A stretch of 37,653 nt of DNA from Bacteroidales bacterium (GCA_015061145.1 SUXD01000024.1:1-37653), one strand, 5' to 3'. Shown: positions 25,188 through 33,632, counted from the stretch's first letter. Notes: a model not told the origin generated them from the letters alone. Made by a program: numbers and translations.

Positions 25188-26516
25188 ATGAACCAAGTAA
25201 AATTAAAGCGTGGCTTAGACATTAAGTTGAAAGGGTGCGCCGAGCGAAAGGTCGTGGATGCGGCTTCATGCGAGGTGGTGGCTCTTGTCCCTGATGATTT
25301 CTACGGTATCGTACCGAAACTGCTGGTGCGCGAAGGCGATGCCGTTAAAATCGGCACACCGGTTTTCTACGACAAAAATCATCCTGAAGTGAAAGTTGTT
25401 TCGCCAGTTTGCGGCGAAGTGAAGGCTGTCAATCGCGGCGAACGCCGTAAGATTATGTCAGTGGAAATAGCGCTGTCGGGCGAGCAAAACCAAGAGGAGA
25501 TTGACGCACCGAAAGAGGATGTGTTCAAAATTCTGCTCGAAACAGGATTGTTCGCGTTTTTCAAACAGCGTCCGTATGACATTGTAGCCGATCCAAATGC
25601 AATGCCGAAGGCAATCTTCATCTCGGCGTTCGACTCGGCTCCGTTGGCTCCCGATTACGATTTCGTGCTGGCCGATGAAAAAGCGTACTTCCAGAAAGGT
25701 GTGGACGAATTGGCTAAACTTTCCGAGGTTTATGTGGGCGTTCGCGCTAATTCTATTTTCGCCGATGTGCAGAATGCTAAAGTGACCGCTTTCGATGGAC
25801 CTCACCCAGCAGGAAATGTTGGCGTGCAGATCAATCACCTCAATCCTATCAACAAAGGTGAAGTGGTTTGGGTGGTGAATCCGGCTGATGTGGCAATCAT
25901 CGGAAAATATTTTGCTACAGGCAAACTCGATTTTACCAGAATTGTGGCATTGGCAGGTTCTGAAGTGAAAAATCCGTGCTATGTGCGTGCAATGTTGGGC
26001 GCGCCCATCTCGGCGGTAGTCAATGGCAATGTGAATAAAGACAGAACTTTGCGATATATCAACGGTAATCCGTTGTCGGGAGTGCAAACGGCAGAGAATG
26101 CTTATCTTTCGGCCGTGGCTCATCAGGTGACGATCATTCCAGAAGGCGACGATGTGAACGAGATGCTCGGATGGATTGCGCCGCGTTTCAGCCAGTTCAG
26201 TGTCAGCCGTTCATATTTCTCATGGTTGCGCAACTTGTTCTGCAAGCAAGGTTACACGCTCGATGCTCGTGTGAAAGGCGGCGAACGCCATATGATTATG
26301 TCGGGCGAATACGACAGCGTGCTGCCGATGGATATTCTTCCTGAATACCTTATCAAGGCTATCATAGCTTGGGATATTGACAAAATGGAAGCGCTTGGCA
26401 TTTACGAAGTGGCTCCTGAGGATTTCGCGTTGTGCGAGTTCGTCGATTCTTCCAAACTTGAGTTGCAGCACATTGTTCGCAAAGGACTAGACGATTTGCG
26501 CGAAGAGATGGCATAA
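25188..26516 (+). CDS. nqrA: Na+-translocating NADH:quinone reductase subunit A
   Basis: A 442-residue cytoplasmic/peripheral subunit of Na+-NQR, which couples NADH oxidation and quinone reduction to sodium export. The N-terminus KLKRGLDIKLKG, the biotin-carrier-like region with KIGTPVFYDKNHPEVKVVSPV, and the GPHPAGNVGVQINHLNPI and GGERHMIMSGEYD segments are typical. It is the first gene of a six-gene operon (A-B-C-D-E-F). A TAATTTCG element (25146-25153) resembles the -7 consensus with one mismatch and faces away from the Plug-gene promoter. Confidence 0.95.
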   Translation: MNQVKLKRGLDIKLKGCAERKVVDAASCEVVALVPDDFYGIVPKLLVREGDAVKIGTPVFYDKNHPEVKVVSPVCGEVKAVNRGERRKIMSVEIALSGEQNQEEIDAPKEDVFKILLETGLFAFFKQRPYDIVADPNAMPKAIFISAFDSAPLAPDYDFVLADEKAYFQKGVDELAKLSEVYVGVRANSIFADVQNAKVTAFDGPHPAGNVGVQINHLNPINKGEVVWVVNPADVAIIGKYFATGKLDFTRIVALAGSEVKNPCYVRAMLGAPISAVVNGNVNKDRTLRYINGNPLSGVQTAENAYLSAVAHQVTIIPEGDDVNEMLGWIAPRFSQFSVSRSYFSWLRNLFCKQGYTLDARVKGGERHMIMSGEYDSVLPMDILPEYLIKAIIAWDIDKMEALGIYEVAPEDFALCEFVDSSKLELQHIVRKGLDDLREEMA

Positions 26517-26548
26517 AAAGAATATTAATACATTAAAATTATAGAACA

Positions 26549-27715
26549 TTGAAAGCATTAAGAAATTATCTTGACAAGATAAAGCCAAATTTTGAGGAAG
26601 GCGGCAAGTTGCATGCGCTTCGTTCGGTTTTCGACGGTTTCGAGACATTCTTGTTCGTGCCAAACACGACGTCAAAGAAAGGAACCCACATTCACGATTC
26701 CATCGACAGCAAGCGCATCATGTCTATCGTGGTGATAGCGCTGATGCCTGCTCTTCTTTTCGGAATGTATAATGTTGGTTATCAACATTTCAAGGCAGCG
26801 AATATCGAAGGTTCGTTTTTTGAACTTTTCGGTTATGGCTTTTTGGCTGTGTTGCCTAAAATAATTGTATCGTATGTAGTAGGTTTGGGCATCGAGTTCA
26901 TCGTTGCGCAAATGAAAGGCGAGGAAATTCACGAAGGTTTCCTTGTTTCGGGTATTCTCATCCCGATGATAGTGCCTGTGGGCTGTCCGCTGTGGCTGCT
27001 GGCCATCGCTACCGCATTCTCCGTTATCTTCGCCAAAGAGGTGTTCGGCGGAACGGGTATGAATGTGTTTAATGTGGCTTTGGTGGCGCGTGCGTTCCTC
27101 TTCTTCGCTTATCCGGCCAAAATGTCGGGCGAATCGGTTTGGGTGGCGCAAGACAGCATCTTCGGCCTTGGCAAATCTATCGACGGACTGACGGCGGCTA
27201 CACCGCTGGGCGAAGCTGCCACTATTGCAGTTCCTGAGTTCAATATGGATATGGTTTACGGTCTGATTCCGGGTTCTATCGGTGAGACAAGCGTGATTGC
27301 CATCGCCATCGGTGCGCTGATTCTTTTGTGGACAGGCGTGGCAAGCTGGAAAACAATGCTTTCCGTTTTCGTTGGAGGTATCTGCATGGCGTTAATTTTC
27401 AACGCTTGCGGTATTGAAAATAATGCGATGGCTGCAATGCCTTGGTACGAACATCTTGTGTTGGGTGGTTTCTGCTTCGGTGCTGTGTTCATGGCTACCG
27501 ACCCTGTCACTTCGGCGCGTACCGAGACAGGAAAATACATCTTCGGATTCCTTATCGGTGTCATGGCCATCGTTATCCGTGTGCTTAACCCTGGTTATCC
27601 CGAAGGTATGATGCTGGCAATCCTGCTGATGAACATCTTTGCGCCGCTGATCGACTACTGTGTCGTTCAACGCAATATCTCGAAAAGAATGAAACGTTTA
27701 ACAAATAAGAAATAA
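26549..27715 (+). CDS. nqrB: Na+-translocating NADH:quinone reductase subunit B (TTG start)
   Basis: A 388-residue membrane subunit with about ten helices. It binds a covalent FMN through a threonine; the likely residue is Thr218 in DGLTAATPLGEA, corresponding to the SGATP-type site. Other typical segments are GGTGMNVFNVALVARAFLFF, GLIPGSIGETSVIAIAIG and MATDPVTSARTETGKYIFG. The start is TTG at 26549, giving MKALRNYLDKIKPNFEEGGK, the usual N-terminus for this subunit in Bacteroidetes; no ATG fits. It lies 32 bases after nqrA. Confidence 0.95.
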   Translation: MKALRNYLDKIKPNFEEGGKLHALRSVFDGFETFLFVPNTTSKKGTHIHDSIDSKRIMSIVVIALMPALLFGMYNVGYQHFKAANIEGSFFELFGYGFLAVLPKIIVSYVVGLGIEFIVAQMKGEEIHEGFLVSGILIPMIVPVGCPLWLLAIATAFSVIFAKEVFGGTGMNVFNVALVARAFLFFAYPAKMSGESVWVAQDSIFGLGKSIDGLTAATPLGEAATIAVPEFNMDMVYGLIPGSIGETSVIAIAIGALILLWTGVASWKTMLSVFVGGICMALIFNACGIENNAMAAMPWYEHLVLGGFCFGAVFMATDPVTSARTETGKYIFGFLIGVMAIVIRVLNPGYPEGMMLAILLMNIFAPLIDYCVVQRNISKRMKRLTNKK

Positions 27716-27719
27716 GGAA

Positions 27720-28502
27720 ATGGCTACAAAGAAATTCAAATGTAAAGTATGTGGCTATGTCCACGAAGGAGACAAGGCTCCTGATGTGTGTCCGATTTGC
27801 GGTGCGCCGGCTTCGGATTTTGAAGAGGTAAAGAGCAAGAAAGGGCTCGACACAAACAGCAATGTTTATACATTTATATATGCTACATTGTTGGTCGTTG
27901 TTGTGGCTTTGGTTCTGGCGCTTACTTCGGCATTGCTCAAAAGTCAGCAAGAGGAGAATGTTCGACTCGACAAGAAGAAACAGATTCTTTCTTCGTTGAA
28001 AATAGATACAAAATCAGGCGACCCTGCAGCGTTGTACGAGCAGTATATCAAAAGCGATATAGTGGTTGATGAAGAAGGAAATGTAATCGACTCCGTCGGC
28101 GGTTTCGACAAAACTTCCGAATCGTTGGTGGTATATGTTGCCGAGATCGACGGACAGACAAAATATGTGATTCCTGTTAATGGAAACGGTCTTTGGGGAC
28201 CGATTTGGGGATATGTTTCGTTGAATGACGACAAGAACACCGTTTACGGAACTTATTTCTCTCATGCCAGCGAAACACCGGGTCTGGGCGCCGAAATTGC
28301 AACTGCTCATTTCCAGCAGCAGTTCGAAGGCAAGAAGGTGGCCGATGCCGAAGGCGTGAAACTTAGCGTTGTGAAAAACGGCAAAGTGGAGAATCCCGAA
28401 TTTCAGGTGGACGGCATTTCAGGTGGCACAATCACTTCTGTAGGCGTGAGCGATATGCTGCACCGTGTGCTGAGTAAATACACTAATTTTCTGAACAAAT
28501 AA
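27720..28502 (+). CDS. nqrC: Na+-NQR subunit C with an N-terminal rubredoxin-like domain
   Basis: A 260-residue fusion. Residues 1-40 form a rubrerythrin-type rubredoxin domain with CX2C-X12-CX2C at Cys8, Cys11, Cys24 and Cys27 (KCKVCGYVHEG, DVCPICGAP). A membrane helix follows (YTFIYATLLVVVVALVLALT, about 50-70), then the periplasmic NqrC FMN domain with covalent FMN at Thr237 in DGISGGTITS. The helix places the rubredoxin on the cytoplasmic side, near NqrF and its 2Fe-2S centre, and the FMN on the periplasmic side. Ordinary NqrC lacks the first 40 residues. ATG 27720 is five bases after the nqrB stop, and coding continues in one frame, so this is not a chance overlap. Confidence 0.92.
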   Translation: MATKKFKCKVCGYVHEGDKAPDVCPICGAPASDFEEVKSKKGLDTNSNVYTFIYATLLVVVVALVLALTSALLKSQQEENVRLDKKKQILSSLKIDTKSGDPAALYEQYIKSDIVVDEEGNVIDSVGGFDKTSESLVVYVAEIDGQTKYVIPVNGNGLWGPIWGYVSLNDDKNTVYGTYFSHASETPGLGAEIATAHFQQQFEGKKVADAEGVKLSVVKNGKVENPEFQVDGISGGTITSVGVSDMLHRVLSKYTNFLNK

Positions 28503-28512
28503 TAAATAGGAT

Positions 28513-29133
28513 ATGGCAAAGAAAAATAAAGAGACATTTCTGAATCCGATAGGTATAAACAACCCTGTCACAGTACAGGTGTTGGGTATTTGTTCGGCTT
28601 TGGCAGTGACGGCTAAACTGGAACCTGCTATCGTAATGGGTATTTCGGTAACAATTATTGTGGCGTTTGCCAATGTGATTATTTCATTGCTCCGCAATAC
28701 GATTCCCAATCGAATCCGAATCATCGTTCAATTGGTGGTGGTAGCGGCATTGGTGACCGTAGTGAGCGAAGTGCTGAAAGCGTTTGCTTACGATGTGAGC
28801 GTGCAGTTGTCCGTTTATGTCGGACTGATTATCACAAACTGTATATTGATGGGCCGCTTGGAGGCTTTTGCAATGCAGAACGGACCGTGGGAATCGTTCC
28901 TCGACGGTGTTGGCAACGGTTTGGGATATGCCAAGATATTAGTTATTGTAGGATTTTTCCGTGAGTTGCTTGGCTCTGGCGCATTGTTTGGCTTCCGTGT
29001 CATTCCGCAATGCGTATATGATGCAGGCTATCTGAACAACGGCTTGATGCTGATGCCGCCGATGGCGCTTATCATTGTGGCTTGCATTATTTGGGTGCAG
29101 CGCTCTAAAAACAAGGATTTGCAGGAGAAATAA
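28513..29133 (+). CDS. nqrD: Na+-NQR subunit D
   Basis: A 206-residue integral membrane subunit with six hydrophobic helices. It carries half of the intramembrane Fe-S centre shared with NqrE; Cys in LGICSALAVT and Cys in ITNCILMGRLEAF are the usual ligands. GPWESFLDGVGNGLGY and LGSGALFGFRV are family segments. It is 10 bases after nqrC. Confidence 0.94.
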   Translation: MAKKNKETFLNPIGINNPVTVQVLGICSALAVTAKLEPAIVMGISVTIIVAFANVIISLLRNTIPNRIRIIVQLVVVAALVTVVSEVLKAFAYDVSVQLSVYVGLIITNCILMGRLEAFAMQNGPWESFLDGVGNGLGYAKILVIVGFFRELLGSGALFGFRVIPQCVYDAGYLNNGLMLMPPMALIIVACIIWVQRSKNKDLQEK

Positions 29134-29160
29134 TTAACAGAGAAATAATAAGACGATAAT

Positions 29161-29790
29161 ATGGAAAATAATTTGTTAAGTTTGTTCGTCAGATCGATTT
29201 TTGTCGATAACATGATATTCGCATTCTTCTTAGGTATGTGTTCATACCTGGCAGTGTCGAAGAATGTGAAAACGGCGTTAGGTCTTGGTGTGGCGGTTAC
29301 TTTCGTGCTTGTTGTCACATTGCCGGTGAACTACCTGCTTCAGACGAAAGTGCTCGGTCCGGATGCTTTGATCGAAGGCGTGGATTTGAGTTTCTTGAGT
29401 TTTATATTGTTCATTGCCGTGATTGCCGGTATCGTGCAATTGGTTGAGATGATAGTGGAAAAATATTCGCCTTCGCTGTATGCGTCGTTGGGTATCTTCC
29501 TGCCGCTTATCGCTGTAAACTGCGCCATCATGGGTGCTTCGCTCTTTATGCAGCAGCGCATCGGACTCGACCCCTCTAACACACAATACATTGGCGGCGT
29601 GACAGATGCTTTGGTTTACGCTTTGGGCTCGGGTATTGGTTGGCTGCTGGCTATTGTCGGTTTGGCTGCCATTCGCGAGAAAATGGCCTATTCGGATGTG
29701 CCGGCTCCTTTGAGAGGTTTGGGTATCACATTCATTACCGTAGGTTTGATGGCCATGGCGTTTATGTGTTTCTCTGGTTTAAAAATTTAA
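29161..29790 (+). CDS. nqrE: Na+-NQR subunit E
   Basis: A 209-residue integral membrane subunit homologous to NqrD in inverted topology. Cys in [12 protein letters not shown] and Cys in [14 protein letters not shown] supply the other half of the Fe-S centre. The segments [15 protein letters not shown] and [20 protein letters not shown] are typical. It follows nqrD after 27 bases and precedes nqrF by 15. Confidence 0.94.
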   Translation: MENNLLSLFVRSIFVDNMIFAFFLGMCSYLAVSKNVKTALGLGVAVTFVLVVTLPVNYLLQTKVLGPDALIEGVDLSFLSFILFIAVIAGIVQLVEMIVEKYSPSLYASLGIFLPLIAVNCAIMGASLFMQQRIGLDPSNTQYIGGVTDALVYALGSGIGWLLAIVGLAAIREKMAYSDVPAPLRGLGITFITVGLMAMAFMCFSGLKI

Positions 29791-29805
29791 AAAAGATATA
29801 CAGAT

Positions 29806-31074
29806 ATGGCAAATTTGATAATAGCGAGTGTTTGCGTCTTTCTGGTAGTCATCTTGTTTTTGGTGGCAATGTTGCTTGTAGCCAAAAAGTATTTGGCTTC
29901 ATCCGGACCGGTAAAGATAAACATCAACGGAGAAAACGAAATAGAAGTGGAGGGCGGTTCAAGCCTCTTGTCCACTTTGGCAGATCAGAAAATATATTTG
30001 CCTTCGGCTTGCGGCGGAAAGGGCTCTTGCGGTCAGTGCCGTTGTCAGATTGTTGAAGGTGGAGGAGAGATTCTCGATTCAGAGAAAGGTCATTTCTCAC
30101 GCAAGGAACAGAAAGACCATTGGCGTCTGGGCTGTCAGGCCAAGGTGAAAAGCGATATGAAAATCGTTGTGCCTGAATCGGTGATGGGCGTGAAGGAATG
30201 GGAATGCGAAGTGATTTCGAATAAGAATGTGGCTTCGTTCATCAAAGAGTTCAAAGTGAAATTGCCTGCTGGCGAACACATGGATTTCTTGCCCGGTTCG
30301 TATGCTCAAATCCGTATTCCTGAATACGATATCAAATACAGCGACTTCGATCGTGATTTGATTGGTGACCTTTATGTGCCGGTATGGGAGAAATTCGGTA
30401 TCTTCGGTCTGCATCAGAAAAACGATGAACCGACAATTCGTGCCTATTCTATGGCCAACTATCCCGATGAAGGAGATATCATCACGCTTACCGTGCGTAT
30501 TGCCACGCCGCCGTTCAAGCCCAAAGACCAAGGTCCTGGATTTATGGATGTGCCATGCGGTATAGCTTCTACTTACATTTTCTCATTGAAACCAGGCGAC
30601 AAGGTGATGATGAGCGGTCCTTACGGTGATTTCCATCCTGTGTTCGACTCTAAACGCGAAATGATTTGGGTAGGCGGTGGTGCAGGTATGGCTCCGCTTC
30701 GTGCACAGATTATGCACATGCTTAAAACATTGCATACTACAGATCGTGAAATGCATTATTTCTATGGTGCCCGTGGCATCGACGAAGTGTTCTTTATGGA
30801 AGACTTCCTCGAACTCGAAAAAGAATTCCCGAATTTCCATTTCCATTTGGCTTTGGACCGTCCAGATCCAAAGGCAGACAGCATGGGCGTGAAATATACT
30901 CCGGGATTCATTGCTCCGGTGATGGGCGATACTTATCTGAAACAGCATGAAGAACCCGAAGAAATTGAATATTACTTATGCGGACCTCCGATGATGGCCA
31001 AAACGGTGCTTGATCTTTTGCATAGCCTCGGCGTAGAAGACAAGATGATTCGTTTTGACAACTTCGGCGGATAA
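29806..31074 (+). CDS. nqrF: Na+-NQR subunit F (NADH-oxidising)
   Basis: A 422-residue membrane-anchored flavoprotein that accepts electrons from NADH. It has an N-terminal membrane helix (ASVCVFLVVILFLVAMLLVA), a 2Fe-2S ferredoxin domain (SACGGKGSCGQCRCQI and LGCQAKV), a FAD-binding domain (RAYSMANYPDEG), and an NADH-binding domain (WVGGGAGMAPLRAQ, YLCGPPMM). It is full length, and ends the operon before a strong terminator. It is the likely electron donor or partner for the rubredoxin domain of NqrC. Confidence 0.96.
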   Translation: MANLIIASVCVFLVVILFLVAMLLVAKKYLASSGPVKININGENEIEVEGGSSLLSTLADQKIYLPSACGGKGSCGQCRCQIVEGGGEILDSEKGHFSRKEQKDHWRLGCQAKVKSDMKIVVPESVMGVKEWECEVISNKNVASFIKEFKVKLPAGEHMDFLPGSYAQIRIPEYDIKYSDFDRDLIGDLYVPVWEKFGIFGLHQKNDEPTIRAYSMANYPDEGDIITLTVRIATPPFKPKDQGPGFMDVPCGIASTYIFSLKPGDKVMMSGPYGDFHPVFDSKREMIWVGGGAGMAPLRAQIMHMLKTLHTTDREMHYFYGARGIDEVFFMEDFLELEKEFPNFHFHLALDRPDPKADSMGVKYTPGFIAPVMGDTYLKQHEEPEEIEYYLCGPPMMAKTVLDLLHSLGVEDKMIRFDNFGG

Positions 31075-31092
31075 TATCCGACCTTTCTACAT

Positions 31093-31130
31093 AAGAAAAG
31101 CAGTCTGAAAAGACTGCTTTTCTTGTTTTT
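31093..31130 (+). terminator. nqr operon terminator
   Basis: AAGAAAAGCAGTCT (31093-31106) pairs perfectly with AGACTGCTTTTCTT (31111-31124) around a GAAA tetraloop; G and five U follow. It also lies 3' of the converging DUF262-HNH gene and could act on both. Confidence 0.9.
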
Positions 31131-31146
31131 AAATTCACAATATCCG

Positions 31147-32268
31147 TTATTTGCTGCTTTTTCGTCTGTTACAATCGCGACAAAGCATCTGGCAGTTGCT
31201 TGCAATCGTCCTTCCGCCTTCCACCCACGGTGTTATATGGTCGGCTTCCATGACCTCGATATCAAACGGCTTGCCGCAGATAGCGCACTTGCCGCCTTGA
31301 CGCTCATAGACTTCACGGCGTGTGTTGGCATCAAAGGCACGGATACCCAGATGATGGATGTCGCCGTCAAGGATATAGGCAAATATACCGGATTTCTTCT
31401 GCACATCGGAGTCCGCCATCAGTCTTGCCATCTGTTCACCAATAGCCGTAGCGGTTAAAGCGGAGTCTTTGTGTTTGTTATAGAGCAGACCCCATTCTAC
31501 GCCTTTCATCTCTTTCTTGTACTTGCGCCCGAAGAGTTTCTCGATCCAATGGATGACATCTTGGAAATACTGCCATAGTTCGTCGGCGTCCGTGTCGTGC
31601 TGATGACGCGCCATGTATTGCTCAATCGTTATGCCTTGTTTGTCGGCTATCCAGCTGAGTGCGGTCTCAAAATAGTCTTGGCGGATAGGCGAACCGTTCA
31701 TGAAGTCCGAACCGATTTTGTATGCCACGCAGCCTGTCTTGGAGAAACGGCGTTTGGCTTGTGTCACCCACGAACCGGAATAGATAGCGTTGCGAATCTC
31801 TTGCTCTTTAAGTTTCTCGCCGGCAATGTTGATGCGCTGGAACCATTTCAGTTTCTCTTCGTCCGTTCCTTCGCAGATGTATATTTGCAGTTTGTAATCC
31901 AATATACGGTTTTGCTGCTCAATGGTCATGTTATTGAAACCGAGCAAATTTCCGTCAAAGTTCATCATGTACTCGCCTGCAATAAACGAACAGATGGAAA
32001 TGGTACGTTGCTGTCCGTCCAGCACTTCATATTCGATACCGTCGGAACCATCTGTCTTAACCCAATACATGACGTTGAGCGGGAAATTCTGCCAAACGGT
32101 GTCCATGACTGCATTGCGCTGTTTCTCGTCATAGACAAACTCACGCTGGTATTTCGGGCGTATATTCAGTCGTCCGCCGTAGCCGACGATACCTTCTTCC
32201 TGAATACTCAAATCATTGTAATCGGCGCACAGCTCCCGCACGCGGACTTCATGTAATTCTATCTTCAT
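31147..32268 (-). CDS. DUF262-HNH nuclease (GmrSD/SspE-like restriction protein)
   Basis: A 373-residue cytoplasmic protein. The N-terminal DUF262 ParB-like nucleotidase domain has RPKYQREFVY (about 37-46) and the DGQQR motif (84-88). The C-terminal HNH nuclease has CAICGKPF (Cys328, Cys331), ADHITPW with catalytic His344, and LCRDCNRRK (Cys363, Cys366). DUF262 proteins of this type include modification-dependent restriction enzymes (GmrSD) and the SspE effector, which uses NTP hydrolysis with DNA nicking. Here an EcoRI-like methyltransferase precedes it by eight bases in the same operon, suggesting a restriction-modification pair in which methylation gates the nuclease. The gene has near-average base composition, unlike the AT-richer methyltransferase. 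Confidence 0.85.
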   Translation of the reverse strand: MKIELHEVRVRELCADYNDLSIQEEGIVGYGGRLNIRPKYQREFVYDEKQRNAVMDTVWQNFPLNVMYWVKTDGSDGIEYEVLDGQQRTISICSFIAGEYMMNFDGNLLGFNNMTIEQQNRILDYKLQIYICEGTDEEKLKWFQRINIAGEKLKEQEIRNAIYSGSWVTQAKRRFSKTGCVAYKIGSDFMNGSPIRQDYFETALSWIADKQGITIEQYMARHQHDTDADELWQYFQDVIHWIEKLFGRKYKKEMKGVEWGLLYNKHKDSALTATAIGEQMARLMADSDVQKKSGIFAYILDGDIHHLGIRAFDANTRREVYERQGGKCAICGKPFDIEVMEADHITPWVEGGRTIASNCQMLCRDCNRRKSSK

Positions 32269-32276
32269 GGCTAATA

Positions 32277-33368
32277 TTATTTTTTGCGTCTAATTAAAAT
32301 ACGAGCATAAGTTCTCTTTCCATTCAATACTGGACATCCTCCTCTATCTTCTACATGTTTTTTATACTTGACTTGTTGTAATATTTCTTTTGGAGCACTC
32401 GCTTTTGTATTTCCACAGGCAATCCACACTATTTCAAATTGTTCAGGGCAATACTTATCAAGAAAAGTGATTGGAACTCCCATCGGTTCGAAGTAATCAA
32501 CTGGTATCTCACTTACTTTTCCAACCTCTATCGCATCATAATTATCGTAATGCGGAAACTCTTCCGAGTTATATGTTTTATATAAATCTAGCGGTTCGTG
32601 TCTTTTTTGAATATCAAGATTAGTATACCAAGCTATCGCAGGAGTCTTAACATAATTTTGGTCTGGATCATAGCCTTTATTCTTTACATATTGACGGTTT
32701 GCCTCTAACTTATTTGGATATGTAGTCTTGAATACCATAGATAGATTAAAACCATTTCCTGTCCACATTCTATTGTTTTTGAATAAAGGAAAGATTTCAC
32801 GAAAAGTTACAGCGTTCATATTTCCTAGAATGATAAATTTCTTGTCATATTGATATAATTGGGCAACATATTCGCGGAATAACGAGAATGGAGGATTTGT
32901 AACAACTATATCTGCTTCTTTTAGTAGTTCGATACATTCCTGTGAGCGAAAATCTCCATTTCCCTTAAGCAAAGAGAGAACATTCTTATCGTTTTGGATG
33001 AGCCACTGAACATCGGCAAGATTTACTGCTCCATCGTTATTATAGTCTTGTACTTCTGTAATCTCTACTTTGTAAGCTATTTTCTTCGGCTCGGTTTCTT
33101 CGATCTCAAACAACAACGGTAGTTCATCTCCTGCAACAGGCGAACCATCATAGCAAGTGGCGATTAGTTTCTTGAGACCTAATCGGTTGAAGTTTAGCGC
33201 AAAATACTTGAAGAAATTGCTTTCATAAGGGTCGTCACAATTACACAACACTACTTTCCCTTGAAAGTGTCGTGTATAGTATTTCAATTCTCTTGAGATG
33301 TCATCTAATTGAGTATAGAATTCATCGTTTTTTGCAATTCTAGCTGAAGTTAAATCTTCTCTTGCCAT
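32277..33368 (-). CDS. EcoRI-family adenine-specific DNA methyltransferase
   Basis: A 363-residue enzyme. The pattern AKNDEFYTQLDDI, KVVLCNCDDPYESNFFKYF, LGLKKLIATCYDGSP and ADIVVTNPPFSLFREYV (NPPF catalytic motif at 158-161) identifies the EcoRI-type N6-adenine methyltransferase family. The start ATG 33366-33368 is chosen because the longer frame upstream is formed only by a hairpin. Between motifs (residues 108-119) lies DYNNDGAVNLADV, which has the spacing of a dockerin/EF-hand calcium loop. Base composition is more AT-rich than neighbouring genes, suggesting transfer. Preceded by a hairpin-rich leader (33372-33587) and followed, after eight bases, by the DUF262-HNH gene. Confidence 0.85.
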   Translation of the reverse strand: MAREDLTSARIAKNDEFYTQLDDISRELKYYTRHFQGKVVLCNCDDPYESNFFKYFALNFNRLGLKKLIATCYDGSPVAGDELPLLFEIEETEPKKIAYKVEITEVQDYNNDGAVNLADVQWLIQNDKNVLSLLKGNGDFRSQECIELLKEADIVVTNPPFSLFREYVAQLYQYDKKFIILGNMNAVTFREIFPLFKNNRMWTGNGFNLSMVFKTTYPNKLEANRQYVKNKGYDPDQNYVKTPAIAWYTNLDIQKRHEPLDLYKTYNSEEFPHYDNYDAIEVGKVSEIPVDYFEPMGVPITFLDKYCPEQFEIVWIACGNTKASAPKEILQQVKYKKHVEDRGGCPVLNGKRTYARILIRRKK

Positions 33369-33371
33369 ATA

Positions 33372-33403
33372 GATTGATAGTTGTTTTGTGCATACTATCA
33401 ATC
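33372..33403. repeat. Hairpin directly upstream of the methyltransferase start
   Basis: GATTGATAGT (33372-33381) pairs perfectly with ACTATCAATC (33394-33403) around a 12-base loop. It lies three bases before the ATG on the minus strand, so in the mRNA it would hinder ribosome access. Confidence 0.85.
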
Positions 33404-33406
33404 GTG

Positions 33407-33436
33407 GCGATAAGAAAAGTGCGAGTTTCTTATCGC
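33407..33436. repeat. Second leader hairpin
   Basis: GCGATAAGAAA (33407-33417) pairs perfectly with TTTCTTATCGC (33426-33436) around an eight-base loop. Confidence 0.85.
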
Positions 33437-33446
33437 GTACCAAGGT

Positions 33447-33587
33447 AACCCGCCAAGGAGACCTCTCGTATCATAAGAAACCCACACAAAGTGTGAAGCA
33501 TCTATTAAATGATACGAAAAGGCATCCTATATACGGAAACCTTCACTAATTATTTCTGTTGCTTATCTCCTTAAAACTTGGCGGGTT
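33447..33587. ncRNA. Nested stem-loop domain, candidate structured leader or small RNA
   Basis: AACCCGCCAAG (33447-33457) closes with CTTGGCGGGTT (33577-33587), 11 pairs. GAGA/TCTC can extend it inward (33458-33461 with 33566-33569). Inside, TCGTATCAT (33466-33474) pairs with ATGATACGA (33509-33517), enlarged by CCT/AGG (33462-33464 with 33520-33522), and within that CACAC-AAA-GTGTG forms an apical hairpin. Together with the two hairpins at 33372-33436 this gives a leader of about 215 bases. No open frame is visible. The strand of transcription is not shown by a clear promoter; the minus strand (the methyltransferase leader) is the natural reading. Confidence 0.45.
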
Positions 33588-33632
33588 TTCGGTAAACGCG
33601 AAATAATAGTAATGCTTATTATTTTAATATGT

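Noticed and set aside
27720-27850. The rubredoxin part of NqrC as a separate overlapping gene or assembly join
   Set aside because: There is no stop, frame change or second start between the rubredoxin domain and the membrane helix, and spacing to nqrB is normal for the operon.
33369-33443. Longer N-terminus for the EcoRI-like methylase
   Set aside because: The added codons come from the hairpins at 33372-33436 and do not resemble the family, which starts near MAREDLTSAR.
33447-33587. Integron attC site or retron msr-msd as an explanation for the stem-loop domain
   Set aside because: The ends do not match the RYYYAAC and GTTRRRY core sites of attC, and no integrase or reverse transcriptase is present in the window.
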